A stretch of 64,000 bases of DNA, from NCBI RefSeq assembly GCF_016086655.4, contig NC_052134.2, positions 40,795,971 through 40,859,970 on the forward strand, read 5' to 3'. The notes under the pieces were generated by a model, which was not told the origin of the DNA, ran no database searches, and was given only the letters and a program-made list of their open reading frames with translations. The position numbers and the translations under genes were made by a program. Origin of the DNA: Lepeophtheirus salmonis (taxonomy: Eukaryota; Arthropoda; Copepoda; Siphonostomatoida; Caligidae). Shown piece after piece: positions 33,221-43,960 of the stretch (positions within the stretch are counted from its first letter, which is position 1; each line of letters begins with the position of its first letter).

Positions 33221-34420
33221 GTAAAAAATTGCACTTTCTGAGATTATCGGATGGATCAGTAATCAATGACGCTAGGGTGGTTTCTGAAACGGCTTCAGAC
33301 TTCTATGAAAACCTGTACTGGTGTGGTGACTGCACGAGTGAGGATATGTGTAAATTTTGTCATAGCTGGCGTCTCGAAAACTCTTCAAGGTGGTGGAGCT
33401 CTATTCGTTGGCAGGCCAGACTTTGGACGAGTAGAGGATAAGATTGAATTTTCAGGAATATTTGAACCTATCAATCGATTTAAAATTATAGAATATATCA
33501 GGATAATAAAACAAAAAAATCACCTGGGATATCGGGTCTCCCTTTTGAGTTCTATAAAACATTTGTATCAGTTCTTACCCCGATCCTTGAGGGAGCTTAC
33601 AGGGAAATCTTTGATTTGGAATCGTCACGTAAGTTCATGAGTACAGGGACTCTAGTCTTGGTGCCTAAGAGAGGAAAAGATACTGTTGATATTAAAAACT
33701 TCAGGCCAATCACACTGCTGAATACATCTTACAAAATTTTGGCGGGAATATTAAACAAGGGTCTAGTTAAGATCGTCCCACATATTATTCCAAACGAACA
33801 GAAAGGCTTAATGAAAAATATATTTGCTGAAGACATATCACGTACAGTCCAAGATATGATCAATGAGATTTAGCTGCCAGGCAAAAGTTTTGCAGTTTAT
33901 CTTATAGATATCGAGAAAGTTTTTGACACTGTCTCCTACCGATTCATTCTTCGGGAATTGCTCGACGTATCTTTTCCAAACAAGTTTCTAAGAATGATAG
34001 CCACTATTGTCAAGAGTGTTCCTAGTATAGTACAAATAGGGGGCTATATGTCCAGTTTCCTTAGCACAAGGGCTGTCGACAAGGGGATAGTCTATCCCGA
34101 TCTCTATTTTTAATTGCCACAAGATGTCTTTAATGGGAAATAGAAAAATTAAGGGTTTTTAATATGTTGATTAAATCATAAATCACTCTGGTATGCAGAT
34201 GACCTCACAACAACCATAGAGGGCTCTACAGAGACCTTAGCAAGCTCGATTAAAGAAGTATTTCTCACACTGGAGAGGTTTAATAAAAACTCTGGGCTCA
34301 AAGTTAATCTCGAAAAACAGTGGTCCTCACGTCCGAAGAGTTATCTCTTACCGCAAAATTTCCACTTCTCAAGTTCTCCACTTCGTCGTTGCTTTCGGGT
34401 GTCAACATTGAAATATCCCA
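33221..34420 (+). pseudogene. LINE-B ORF2: reverse transcriptase remnant
   Basis: Reverse transcriptase of an L1/Tx1-like LINE. LRLSDGSVINDARVVSETAS and DFYENLYWCG (33240-33320) form the leader. A shifted SPGISGLPFEFYKTFVSVL (about 33520-33570) corresponds to the S/A-PG-DG-P-EFYK block. NFRPITLLNTSYKILAGILN then NEQKGL (33690-33810) are motifs 1-2. LIDIEKVFDTVSY (33900-33945) is motif A. The B motif is shifted (RAVDKGIVYPDL). LWYADDLTTTIEGS (about 34190-34235) is motif C with the intact YADD catalytic pair. NKNSGLKVNLEKQ (34285-34320) follows. Stops and frameshifts intervene throughout. Confidence 0.92.
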
Positions 34421-34996
34421 AGTTGAGGGAGCTAAAAAAATATATGTGTCATTAAATTTGTCAAAACTAGGAAACTTAAAAGCTTAATTAATCACTTCGC
34501 CTGAATCTTTTAGATTAGAATAAAATCTGGAACTCCATAATGATTGCAAAAGTAATTCACCTTATGAAGTACACTCTTTTTAGAGATGATATTTGCAAAA
34601 AAATTTACAGAATTTGAGAGGACTTCCTTTGGAATAAAAAAAGGGGTCTAAGAGGATTCGCCTTGAACATTTTCGTATTTTCTGATTCTATGTGGCAATT
34701 AACCATCTTCCTGTTACTGTGAGGATTTTGGATCCTAACGAATAGAAGAAAAGCATAGTTTCAAGACCCTTCCAATATAAAACATCCTTTTTAATTGTTG
34801 ATAAATAGTAAATACAAGAGACCGGTGCATTTGTAGAGTTGTCGAGCTTTGAGGATTGAATAGGATAAGGAGATCTTCACAGTTTGAGGTTTAAAGTTGG
34901 AATATAATTTACTAATATAATACTAACTATAGTTATTATTTCACAGTCAATTTAAAACTCATAAAAACTCAGGGAGTCCATGCCTAGGATGGGGCA
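34421..34996 (+). pseudogene. LINE-B ORF2: degraded connector
   Basis: Fragmentary frames between the polymerase and the C-terminal ORF. DDICKKIYRI-stop-EDFLWNKKRGLRGFAL-type sequence (about 34580-34670) recalls the F-iWn.k...gL..+P region of LINE ORF2. No single frame stays open. Confidence 0.4.
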
Positions 34997-35776
34997 TTGA
35001 ACATCGGCAACTATGAAATTCTAAGAAATCGAGAGAATCTTCTTCGCTACCATCTAAAAGAACGACTCCAGACAGGTACACGGGAGTTATTCAAAGTTAC
35101 CAAATCAGGTGACAACTTCTGGCAAAAAATGACCTACTCTTGGAACTCGATTCTCACAATTGTTCTTTCGTTACTTGGTCCACACAAGTCCCTAAATCAC
35201 AATAGATTATTAAATCAAGACGAACTACTCAAGTCTGACGGACTTACCTCTTTTGGAAAATTGAGACAACACCGAAAACCAACTCTCACATCATACAATT
35301 TCCTTGTAAGAGCTCACTTCTTGAAGCTATGGCAGAGCTCCAAAGATAAGCAAAGCTGCTGTGAACTCAACATGCATTGTCTGTTGGCCTTTGGAAATGT
35401 TCCCAGCAGATCAGTTAAAATTGTAATAACAAGGAGTTTAAGGCATATTAACAACCCCAGAGAATTGTCGAAGAAACGGCTACTTAATAGTCATGGCACT
35501 CTAGACGACTCCATTCTGAATAACACAGAACGTATTTTAAATAAACCCTACACAAAATCGCATCAGAAGCTATTTCGATACCAATTAGCGACAGGCTCTC
35601 TTTATACGAATTCCAAACACAACCTGGAAGAAGAAAGAAAGTGTGGTTTCTGTAAAGATAAAGTGGAAATGTCCTCTCACCTCTTCGTGAGTTGCCGGGA
35701 GTTATCAGAGATACGGGGCATGTTCGAGGAAAGGGTTAAGGAAGGCTACGGAGTAACAGTGAAGGAGAGGGACTGA
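34997..35776 (+). pseudogene. LINE-B ORF2: C-terminal domain, 259-codon open frame
   Basis: This is the longest plus-strand open frame in the window. Near its C-terminus, KCGFCKDKVEMSSHLFVSC (about 35639-35695) is the zf-RVT type C-x2-C...H-x4-C motif seen at the end of L1/Tx1-like ORF2 proteins. Before it, RYQLATGSLYTN and the Arg/Lys-rich HINNPRELSKKRLLN fit the poorly conserved tail of that family. The first Met is internal, since the coding similarity is part of the larger ORF2. That 260 codons remain open while the upstream parts are broken suggests chance or patchy decay. The product, if made, would have no known activity alone. Confidence 0.75.
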
Positions 35777-37799
35777 CTTTTCTTGATGTCTCCAGGAGCT
35801 GACGAAGACAGATGCACTTATTACAGGGTTTCTTTTTAATGTTGACAGAATTAAATGCCACTGAGTCCAGTTAAACTTTTGAATAATACCGGAATGATTT
35901 GAAGAAGAAACGCATGCACGCGCACAGCTACGCTAATTCTGTCACAATTATTGACAATTCTTTTTTGTTTTATTGTTATTCAGTGTTCTTCTTCTCTTGT
36001 GTTTTTCTTTTCTTTTGATAATAATTAAAAGGATCTCCTTTATGTAGTGGGGTGGGAAAAGAGAGGGAAAAGAAAAGGGGGTACCTTATCAATTTTATAA
36101 ATATTCATTATTAAAACAGGGAGTACTTTAGTACTGGAGTGTAAATTATATCTTACACGCCTCGGAAGAGAAAAAAAAATCTAGGAGTTGTTGCAGTTTT
36201 TTTTTTCAATTATAACTCTTGTATGATGTATTTAAATTTCAATCTATTAGGCTCTATGTAGTCATTAGTAATAATTATTAGTGTGTTAAGTAAAATATAG
36301 TTTAATATTAAAAAAAAAAATTAAGATTATAAACGATTTAAAATAGTTATATAATAAGACTTCTTATTTTATCTAGTGCAATTTATCAAGGGTTAAAACC
36401 AATTCGTACTAGTGATGGAATTGGGGTTTTAATTTTAGAACCGTGTAGTTTCAGTTCTTTAAAAAAAATATTGGAATGATTTGCATAACTTTTCATTTTT
36501 CGGTGCATGAATCGAGAAAATAATATTTTTATTCTCAGTTCTATTCATAGTTTCCGTTTTCAAATTGAATGTTGTCAAAAATCAACAAATGGACTATGAC
36601 TACACTTAAGATTGACTTTTATGACTTGTGACTCGCCTTGGAAACCTTACATTGCCTCACGACTCTATTGGGTCCCTCAAAACAAATAGTTGGATTACAT
36701 CAAACAAATTCTAAGTTCAAACAAACTCCAAACTTCGATTTTATGCTGCATTTGTATCAGTCTTTGAATTATGTAAAGTATTTAATTGTCATTTACATTT
36801 TTTTCTAAATAACTGCAGTTAGATATAAAAAGTAGACAAGGGTGTGCTTTGGGGAAATTCCCCCAATAAAAATAATTATCATTTGAAAATATTGTTAAAC
36901 AAAGTGGGGACCCAAATCTTGCAGTTGCATGCATATTAGGGTCACATTTTTTTCTTTCAGTCTAAATACATTTTTTATGGGTTTGAAAAATATTTAAAAG
37001 TAACTCAATGGCCTCAAATTTAAAAAAACAATCAGTCTTTTTCAAAAAAGAGTATTTTACTTTGAATATCAACTAAGGCCCTCGTGTTACAACAAATCTT
37101 ATTTCCTAAGCAATCTAGCGGAATAAGTTTTTAATCAAAATAAGTCATAGTTATATACTATCTTTCTGTGTTAATTGGTGAGAAAGAGCAAAGACTATCA
37201 TAACTTGCATTTTTACTATATGTCCACCTGTCTGCTCGTAAAAGAAATTATATCCATATTTACAATTTATGTCTCCCAAATAATTAGCAATGGTTAATTA
37301 ATCACTTAAAACAGATGGAAAAGGTTAAATTACCATAAATTTAACCGTGAACACATTTTTTAGATAAAAAGCTTACATTTTAAAAGGAATAATTTATGAC
37401 CCTCAGAGCTCAACAATTCCCAAACTTTAAAAATAAGCTCCACCCTAAAAAAAGATTAGACGAAAAACTTGATTTCAATGGAATCAAGTAGAAACAACTC
37501 AATATAAATTTTTGATATCTTAAATTACTATTTTTAGCTATATTTTTTTTTCACTATGTCTTCTTTTACAACTAATAACAGCTTCTACACGCCGCAAAAT
37601 CGATTAGCAGCTCTTCCCACCTTCTTTACTAGATGAACTGGTTATAGAACCCTATTGTTTAATAATATTGGATCCATCGTTTTTAAAAGAGTCAAGCTAC
37701 ATTAATATCTTTTGACTAATTTTCCAAACCCATGTGTACGGGTTGATCGTTTCCATTTGCCGCATATATTATCCCCTGAAATTTGCCAGCTCTTGATAT
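35777..37799. other. LINE-B 3' sequence and A+T-rich spacer
   Basis: 35777-36110 includes pyrimidine-rich TTCTTCTTCTCTTGTG and purine-rich GAGAGGGAAAAG tracts that look like a LINE 3' untranslated region. The end of the element is not defined by a poly-A or a matched target duplication. From about 36200 onward no gene or repeat was recognised. Confidence 0.4.
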
Positions 37800-38140
37800 A
37801 GGCCGACTCGAACGCATATCATGCTGTGATGATGGTAGCTCAGAGCAAGTCTAAATTTGGATGAGAGGTATGACAAAGATTCTCTCCAAGGCACTCCAAA
37901 CTGCAAAGTCCAGGTGGCTGAGGTCAGGGCGGGAGAGAGACCAGAAGTCAGCCGTATTGTTGCTGCAGAAGTTTTGATTCTTCTTGCTGTATGAGAGGAG
38001 GTGCTCCTTAATAGACTTCTTGATGTTATAGGCAGCCAACAGTCTTTAATACCTTCTCGGTACTGATACCGGTGCAGAAGAGATGCACGAGCGTTGCCTT
38101 TTTGTTGTTGCTCCTACTTTTTACACTTAGAGACATGAGA
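37800..38140 (-). pseudogene. Mariner-type element M3, internally deleted
   Basis: Minus-strand mariner remnant reduced to its two ends. At about 38060-38130, KATLVHLFCTGISTEKVLKT is a helix-turn-helix start. It runs within 100 bases into NQNFCSNNTADFWSLSRPDL and SHLDFAVWSALER (frame 37851-38039), which is the third catalytic block (P-D-L-x-x-L-D). Downstream, in other frames, traces of the W-A-a...Y-I...C C-terminus continue to about 37740. The first and second catalytic Asp blocks are absent, so most of the core has been deleted. Confidence 0.75.
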
Positions 38141-38440
38141 TAAAAACAAAACTAGTCTTTTTTTGTTTATCAATCATTTGGTTGCCTAACGAAACCTCGT
38201 AATAAAAAATAACGGAATAAATTATATTTAAATGCTACTGGGTGCCATTATGTTGCATTTGATTTTCTTTGTTAAATTCGGAACAAAGTATATCTGCTCT
38301 GTAAAATTGTTAAAAGTTGACTGATAATAATCTAATAATTTCCGATTGGCGATTGACAAAACTTGAAAATTTACAAAGTTTGATTACATCATTTTTTTTT
38401 TGGGGGGGGGAGGATTAATTTAACGTATATGATGTATTAA
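38141..38440. other. Spacer with T10-G9 homopolymer junction
   Basis: A+T-rich, no gene. 38392-38410 is ten T followed directly by nine G, an unusual double homopolymer just upstream of a SINE. Confidence 0.7.
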
Positions 38441-38445
38441 ACAAT

Positions 38446-38645
38446 TCGCCGTAGCTCATGGACAATGCGCTCGGGAGAAGTTGTTCTCCTGAGTTCAATG
38501 TGTGTACGTTCGCGCCTAGATGAACCTGGAGAAAAAAATATACTTTATGTATATAGATTTCACCAAAAAGATTCCTAGTGTAGATGGAGTAAATGTAATG
38601 CTATAATGTTTACTTATGCTTAATCAGTGCTACTCCATCTAACCA
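38446..38645 (+). repeat. tRNA-derived SINE, copy 1
   Basis: GCCGTAGCTCATGGACAATG is a good A box (TAGCTCA-tGG). A stem-forming GGGAGAAGTTGTTCTCC follows, and then GTACGTTCGCGCC as a B-box-like sequence about 55 bases from the A box. A tail with GGAGAAAAAAATATACTTTA and TGTATAT follows and is also found in copy 3 at 56364. Downstream, TAGATGGAGTA (38581-38591) and TACTCCATCTA (38631-38641) form perfect 11-bp arms. The acceptor-stem pairing of a working tRNA is lacking, so this is a retroposed SINE with Pol III promoter boxes. Confidence 0.65.
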
Positions 38646-40240
38646 ATGGAAGGAACGTTAAAACCAAAAAAAAATATATATCAATTGTTTATTATGAAAA
38701 AGTCAATTACTTTATTTTTACAAAAACGTGATTTCCTGAATTAGATAATATTTTGACTAATAGCCATCGATCAATGAACAATTTTTCTCTCATTGAAGTA
38801 AATTTTTATAAGACATATATTTAATAAACTTTTGCTTATTTGACGTAATTAATGAAAACAGATTCATATACAAAATACTTTTTCATAGGCAATTCTTACC
38901 TAAATAGCTATTTAACTTTATAATACAACAAATTATTTTTTTAAATAAAGGTAACAAATGATTAATTTAGGCATTTGTTAATAAAATTCTAAAAGTAATT
39001 TGACAGACCAAATTTTATAAAAGATTTTTTAAATTTGAAAACGCTTAAAGAAAAATAAGTTTATGTACCTCCATACGTAGATTTGCGTGTCTTGAAACAG
39101 AGCACTTACTTTTCTAATTATATTTTTCTTCTACATAAATACATATCTTGAGGCAAAACATACAAAAATATTTTTTCATATTTACAACATTACTAGTTCG
39201 TTTGAAATTAAACAAGAATATAACAATAAAATATCTATTAAGGTTATGGCTGCAAATTATTCATAAGAGATGTCCCTCATATGTTTTGTTAGTTAAATAT
39301 ATACAATATAATTTCATGCGATAGTATTTGTCGATAAACATCGTCATATTTTTGTGGTACTACAACAAAAAAACAGACATTTGAAGCTTATTTTGGTGAA
39401 AGGGTAATTTTTAAACTAGTGATTAAAAATAAAATGTTTATCATATTGTGGAAAGTACGGCCTAAAACAACATTAAACGAAATATGTAAAACAAATGAAC
39501 AACCGAGCCATGAATTTGGAGAAAACATGTCGTGTTGAAGAATATTAGGATAATAACTTATTCAAATGCAATTTTGATAGCCAATGTTCTTCTCCATAGC
39601 TTAATTATACTTTTTCGTTTTCTTTTTAAGTAAATGTTTTATTGAAGATATCGTTAAAACTTCAACAACGTTATGGGCGCTGGAACCTGAGGGTGTCTTG
39701 CCCCCTACTTTTTGAAAAACAATACAAAAGAAAAGTTTCGTGATTATGTTTTGTTTTTTTTTTTTTCAACTGGCCCCTTCCGTTTTAATAAGTTTGAATT
39801 ATTCCAGTTTTGCCATTTGTCAATTTGTGTAATCACCCAATGACTCTTGACTCATATCATTATGATTTTTATAATGTTCGAATAATTGGTCAGATGGAGT
39901 TACACCAATTAAGTATATAAAGATTTATGAGATTTCCGTCTCATAATTGTAATACAACTTTTGGATTCGAGCTCGACTTGATGAGTAAGGAAGCATCTCT
40001 TTTTGAATGCAAATTAGATAGGTGAAATGATAAGAAGGATACATATCATTTAGAAATAGAATAAAAAAAATTATGGCAACATCTAGTGTCAGTTAGTATA
40101 ACTATGTCAGGTAAAGATATGCACTTTAAAAGTATATCTAATTTACACTTTCGAGTCAAACTTTGAAGATAACTAATATTACATAAAAAAATGTACCTTA
40201 TCATATTTTTTTTTCTCTTTCTGGGAGGGAGGATTTCCAT
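38646..40240. other. A+T-rich spacer, no gene seen
   Basis: No motif, repeat or RNA gene could be supported. The short minus-strand frame at 40046-40240 lacks features. Confidence 0.5.
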
Positions 40241-40249
40241 TTGGGGTCA

Positions 40250-40400
40250 AGTGGATGTCTGATATCGATGTTTTTGGATTCGATCAAGATCTTGATCTTG
40301 AAAAAAGAACATTTTCTGTAGAAATTGATAATGATGATGACCCTCCGGATATTTTTGTTAGATTATGGGGACTGCTTCTGAATTCAGTAAATTGGTAGTA
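40250..40400 (+). pseudogene. Short acidic ORF fragment
   Basis: From an ATG at about 40253 the frame reads MSDIDVFGFDQDLDLEKRTF, then SVEIDNDDDPPDIFVRLWGL, and stops near 40398. The composition is acidic and non-random compared with the surroundings. Acidic leaders of this type occur at the N-terminus of several transposases, but I recognise no family. The next ~100 bases do not continue it. Confidence 0.3.
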
Positions 40401-40548
40401 TTAGAGGCGCCTGCTAACAATATATGTTCTTTATCACATTATTTGAATTTATATTATAGTCTTCATATGGAGCATTATCGTTTTCAGTTTGGGAGTTTAT
40501 AATATTAGTAGAACTCAGTTTTACTTTTGAGATCTGATATTCGATAGA

Positions 40549-40571
40549 ATGTTTTTTTTTTTTGGGGGGGG
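40549..40571. repeat. T12-G8 homopolymer junction
   Basis: Twelve T (40552-40563) followed by eight G (40564-40571), of the same form as at 38392-38410 and 50903-50917. Confidence 0.9.
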
Positions 40572-41500
40572 AATAGGTGGGTTCTTCAAGAGCTTTGTTC
40601 GTATTAATGTCTTGTAATTTTCATTTTTATCATCCAATGGTTTAGATGGTCTTGGAGGCAAGCAAGTTGTATTTGAATCAGCATTTATTTTCAAATTATC
40701 TCTTACTTTTTCTTTGAGAACAGACTCATATCCGAAGATCTGTAATCTTTTCCAGGTTCGATTAATAAAAATATAAAACATTCTTGACATTTCTGACTCA
40801 CGCCAGGAAATATAAGATTAACGAGACATATATCTGTAGGGATAATATGAAACTGGTAGCTAGTTACCTCATCACATAGTTTGAAATTTTCCATACATTT
40901 TTATAGTTATTAAATCATTTTTCGGCTTCTTGGTGATCCGGATTTGGTTTTGGAAAGGAATTTTCCACTCCAACAAACTTGGAGATCTATTCCTTTAATT
41001 TAGCCTCATCAACTCTTGTAAAGGTATTAATTGCAGATATTTAGAGTCTTATTTATTTTTGCCATCTATTTCGAAATTGTGGGTTTTTATTTATTTTCAT
41101 ATCAATGAACGTAACTTCCATGGTTCAATTTTGTAAGCCTCTTTCATCAGATGTAGATTTGGACGAATATCTAAAAGGAATTTTGTATAAAATTATGCAT
41201 AAAAATATCCATATTGGCCATGAACACCACAAATTTCATTTTCAGTAATTCCAATATGAATTTATAAACAGAGAGTGGTTTCATATTTACATTAGTATAT
41301 TCACGTTTCTTGTACAACTCTATAAGAGTCACAACAAAAGTATCCCACTGGAATCCTGATGTCAGGCTAATTTCTTCCAGTGCATCTTTGACTTTATTCT
41401 CTCCTTTTGCTGAGGACTTTACCGTAATGATAATTTCTTTTTATTTTCCAAAGAAGGAGTCTCAGGTGGACGAACCATTGGATAACCTTCGATTTTGATA
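40572..41500 (-). pseudogene. Unrecognised decayed coding region
   Basis: Several minus-strand frames in this stretch look coding. KSSAKGENKVKDALEEISLT, SGFQWDTFVVTLIELYKKRE and NVNMKPLSVYKFILELLKMK lie at 41230-41440. Then come TFTRVDEAKLKE and SKFVGVENSFPKPNPDHQEA (about 40920-41030). ENFKLCDEVTSYQFHIIPTD and VNLIFPGVSQKCQECFIF (40703-40894) have three Cys that recall a zinc-binding module. They need frame changes to join. The orientation is consistent and the composition differs from the surrounding A+T-rich DNA. It could be a host pseudogene or a transposon of a kind I do not recognise. Confidence 0.35.
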
Positions 41501-42375
41501 AAAAAAGTAAAGGAATTTAAAAAAAAAAATTAACACAATGGATGAAACAGAGCCGGAGGGGATAAAAGGGTATTTAAGATACTCAGGTGCTAGATGAATT
41601 TTCCAATCAATGTATCCGATTTTCTATTGCTGAGGGAAATATCAAATGTATTGACAACATTTTACTTAGCTTGCTAATTTGATTAGGAAGTGTTTTCGTC
41701 TGTTCAATTCTTCCAGGGATTTAGAAAATACCACTAAGGTTGTATGTTAATTCTGAATAAGGATTCATTTGTTCTATTTACTTGACGGATCGGGATACTT
41801 TGGAATCTTAATATTTTGATCTAAAAAATTCTTTCTATCAAAAATAGAAGATTTTCAGAACATAATCTGTAATTGTCTATAAGAAAAATTACCATATTTT
41901 GATATTTCGTATTGTATCTCTCAACTTTTCCTTCTGAAAATAGAAAAAAGGGTCAATTTTTTTCCAGTTTTTTGATAAATTAAGGTTAGATTTTTTTGAA
42001 AAGTTTTATGGGATTGAATAACATTAGACATAAGTATATATATATATATACAATGTGCGTAACCAAAATCTGGACATGTATAAAAGGTTTAAAATTTATA
42101 GCGAGGTTGTATAATTCTATGAAGAGAATTTGAGAGTAATGTCTGAATATTTTCTTTTGATTTAAAGAATGAAATACAAAAAACAAAACATCCTCCTGAT
42201 TTTGCTCAGTGTGGTAATAAAGTCAATGAACATTGCCAACCAGTTGGAGTGCTCCTGCAAACCTTTTTTATACAGTTAGCGACACAATTGAGGCATCAGG
42301 GTCAACTTGAAGGCTTAAAGTCCAAAGTTTGGCTTGAGTCAATGTGATTTTTGATTTGTATCCATATGGCCCCCA
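41501..42375. other. Spacer with TA microsatellite
   Basis: Includes an uninterrupted TA run at about 42034-42050. 42190-42375 lies just 3' of the R2-clade remnant and could be its degraded tail, but no zinc-finger or endonuclease motif is readable there. Confidence 0.5.
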
Positions 42376-43960
42376 TCACCAAAATGGGGATCCATTGATA
42401 GCAGCATACGAGCATCTACCATTTGCAAGGGTCCGGCTGGAGATCAGGAGCTCTTTGAGTCCTAATCCCGCGTCAGCTACCTGTGCATGGTAGAACTCTT
42501 TTGTTGTGTCATGAGACAGCTTAGTCCATTCTCTCACAGAGCGCCTAATTAAGAAATTGCACCCCTTAATGTCCTTTAATCGGCATTTGCCGTACGTCAG
42601 AGGGTATAGGAGGCGAGGGATGAGATGATCCCTGAGGCCAATGAACCTGTGAAAGGTGTTTAGCTTACTGGCCTCGAGGTTCCTGATCCCTTCCTTTAGC
42701 TTGTCATAGATGTTGGCATACTGAACCCCTAATGGCAAATATTGAATACCTAAGTATTTGTAGGTTTAACCTACGGCCATCGGGGTTAGATTCTTGCCAT
42801 CTATAATAAGCTTTGAACCTGCATCTATGAAGTATTGGTTGGTTTTTGAATTATGGTCAAGAAAGGTAAATGCACATTTTTTGTGCTTGGCATTAAGGCC
42901 AACCTCCGCAAATTGACCCCAAAAAAATTGTATAATTTTTGCAGACTCTTGGCGTCTTCGGCAACAAGAACCGCGTCGTCCACAAATAGGAGGGATTTAA
43001 CCATTTCAGCACCAACCTTGTAAGGTTTAAACCCCTTTATAACGGTTTTATTTTTATTGGTCAGACACCAATCAAGGACAAAGTTAAATAAATATCCCGA
43101 CAGGGGGTCCCCTTGTAAGATGCCTGACCTAAATTTGATTGCCTCCTTGCCTTGCAAAGTGGCTGAGGTGTTATCGTAGACGTACCCAAAGTATTTCAAG
43201 AGAAGGGGAGGCACGCCTGATCTCTCGCAGGCCTTCAACAAAGACTCATGAGAGACCGAGTCAAAGGTATTGGACAAATCAATGAATGCAATAGCCACCC
43301 TCCTCTTCTTATTATTTTTCGTGGGAATCTTAATGAGCGTGTTAAGGATGAGGGAGTTTTCGGAACAGCCGTTTACCTCACGGAAACCCTTTTGACATTC
43401 GTCAATGGGTACCTGCTTAAGCCTGTTTGCAAAATTTTTATACAGTACACGGGTCACGTTGGGCAAGACCGTGATAGGGCGAAAATCTCCCATCTCTGAT
43501 GTCTCTTCCTTCTTTGGGATAAAGTAGGTATTTCCACAAAGCAGCTTCGAAGGTATTTCACCCGTTAGAAGGATTTTGTTAAAGAGTTTTGTAATAACAG
43601 GGATGTTTAGAGATCTAAACATGCCCCCATCCATACCGAGAGGGTCCTTCTCTGCACCCGCAGATGGATGGCAGTTTTTGACCTCATCAACTGTAATTAC
43701 TTTTTGCAACCCGTACAGGATGCGCCCCACCGGAGTTGGACTTCTGTCGTCGGCCTTAGAGACAGTAGAAAACGTTTCCGACCATCCCTCCAAGAATACC
43801 TCTGCCATTTTAATGTTTTTTAGGCGGGATGAGAATTTGCCGTACTTATAGTACCATTGCGTCATTAAAAACCATTGAGTTGCTGTTGACGTAGCCCCTA
43901 ACCTTTTGAGCTCAAACCTCCTAAAAACCTTTTGAATGAGGAAGACAAACAAATAAAAAA
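42376..43960 (-). pseudogene. R2-clade LINE: reverse transcriptase and connector, nearly open
   Basis: Minus-strand reverse transcriptase of the R2 superclade (site-specific LINEs with a C-terminal restriction-like endonuclease). In 42825-43997 the order is: GDFRPITVLPNVTRVLYKNF; ECQKGFREVNGCSENSLILN, where the GC..N pattern is R2-like; IAFIDLSNTFDSVSHESLL (motif A); SGILQGDPLSGYLFNFVLDW (motif B); LLFVDDAVLVAEDAKSL (motif C, F-x-DD rather than YADD). A single frameshift near 42925, in a T/G run, and one stop near 42765 separate it from 42376-42738. That frame carries LRDHLIPRLLYPLTYGKCRL and DTTKEFYHAQVADAGLGL, the tail of the family. The expected zinc finger and endonuclease beyond it are missing. 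No rDNA flanks it. Confidence 0.88.

Noticed and set aside
38446..38515. Working tRNA gene
   Set aside because: A- and B-box-like motifs are present, but no 7-bp acceptor stem closes the structure, and the same unit with a common tail occurs elsewhere, so a SINE fits better.
43248..43851. Plus-strand ORFs of 83 and 91 codons
   Set aside because: Antisense shadows of the R2-clade reverse transcriptase.
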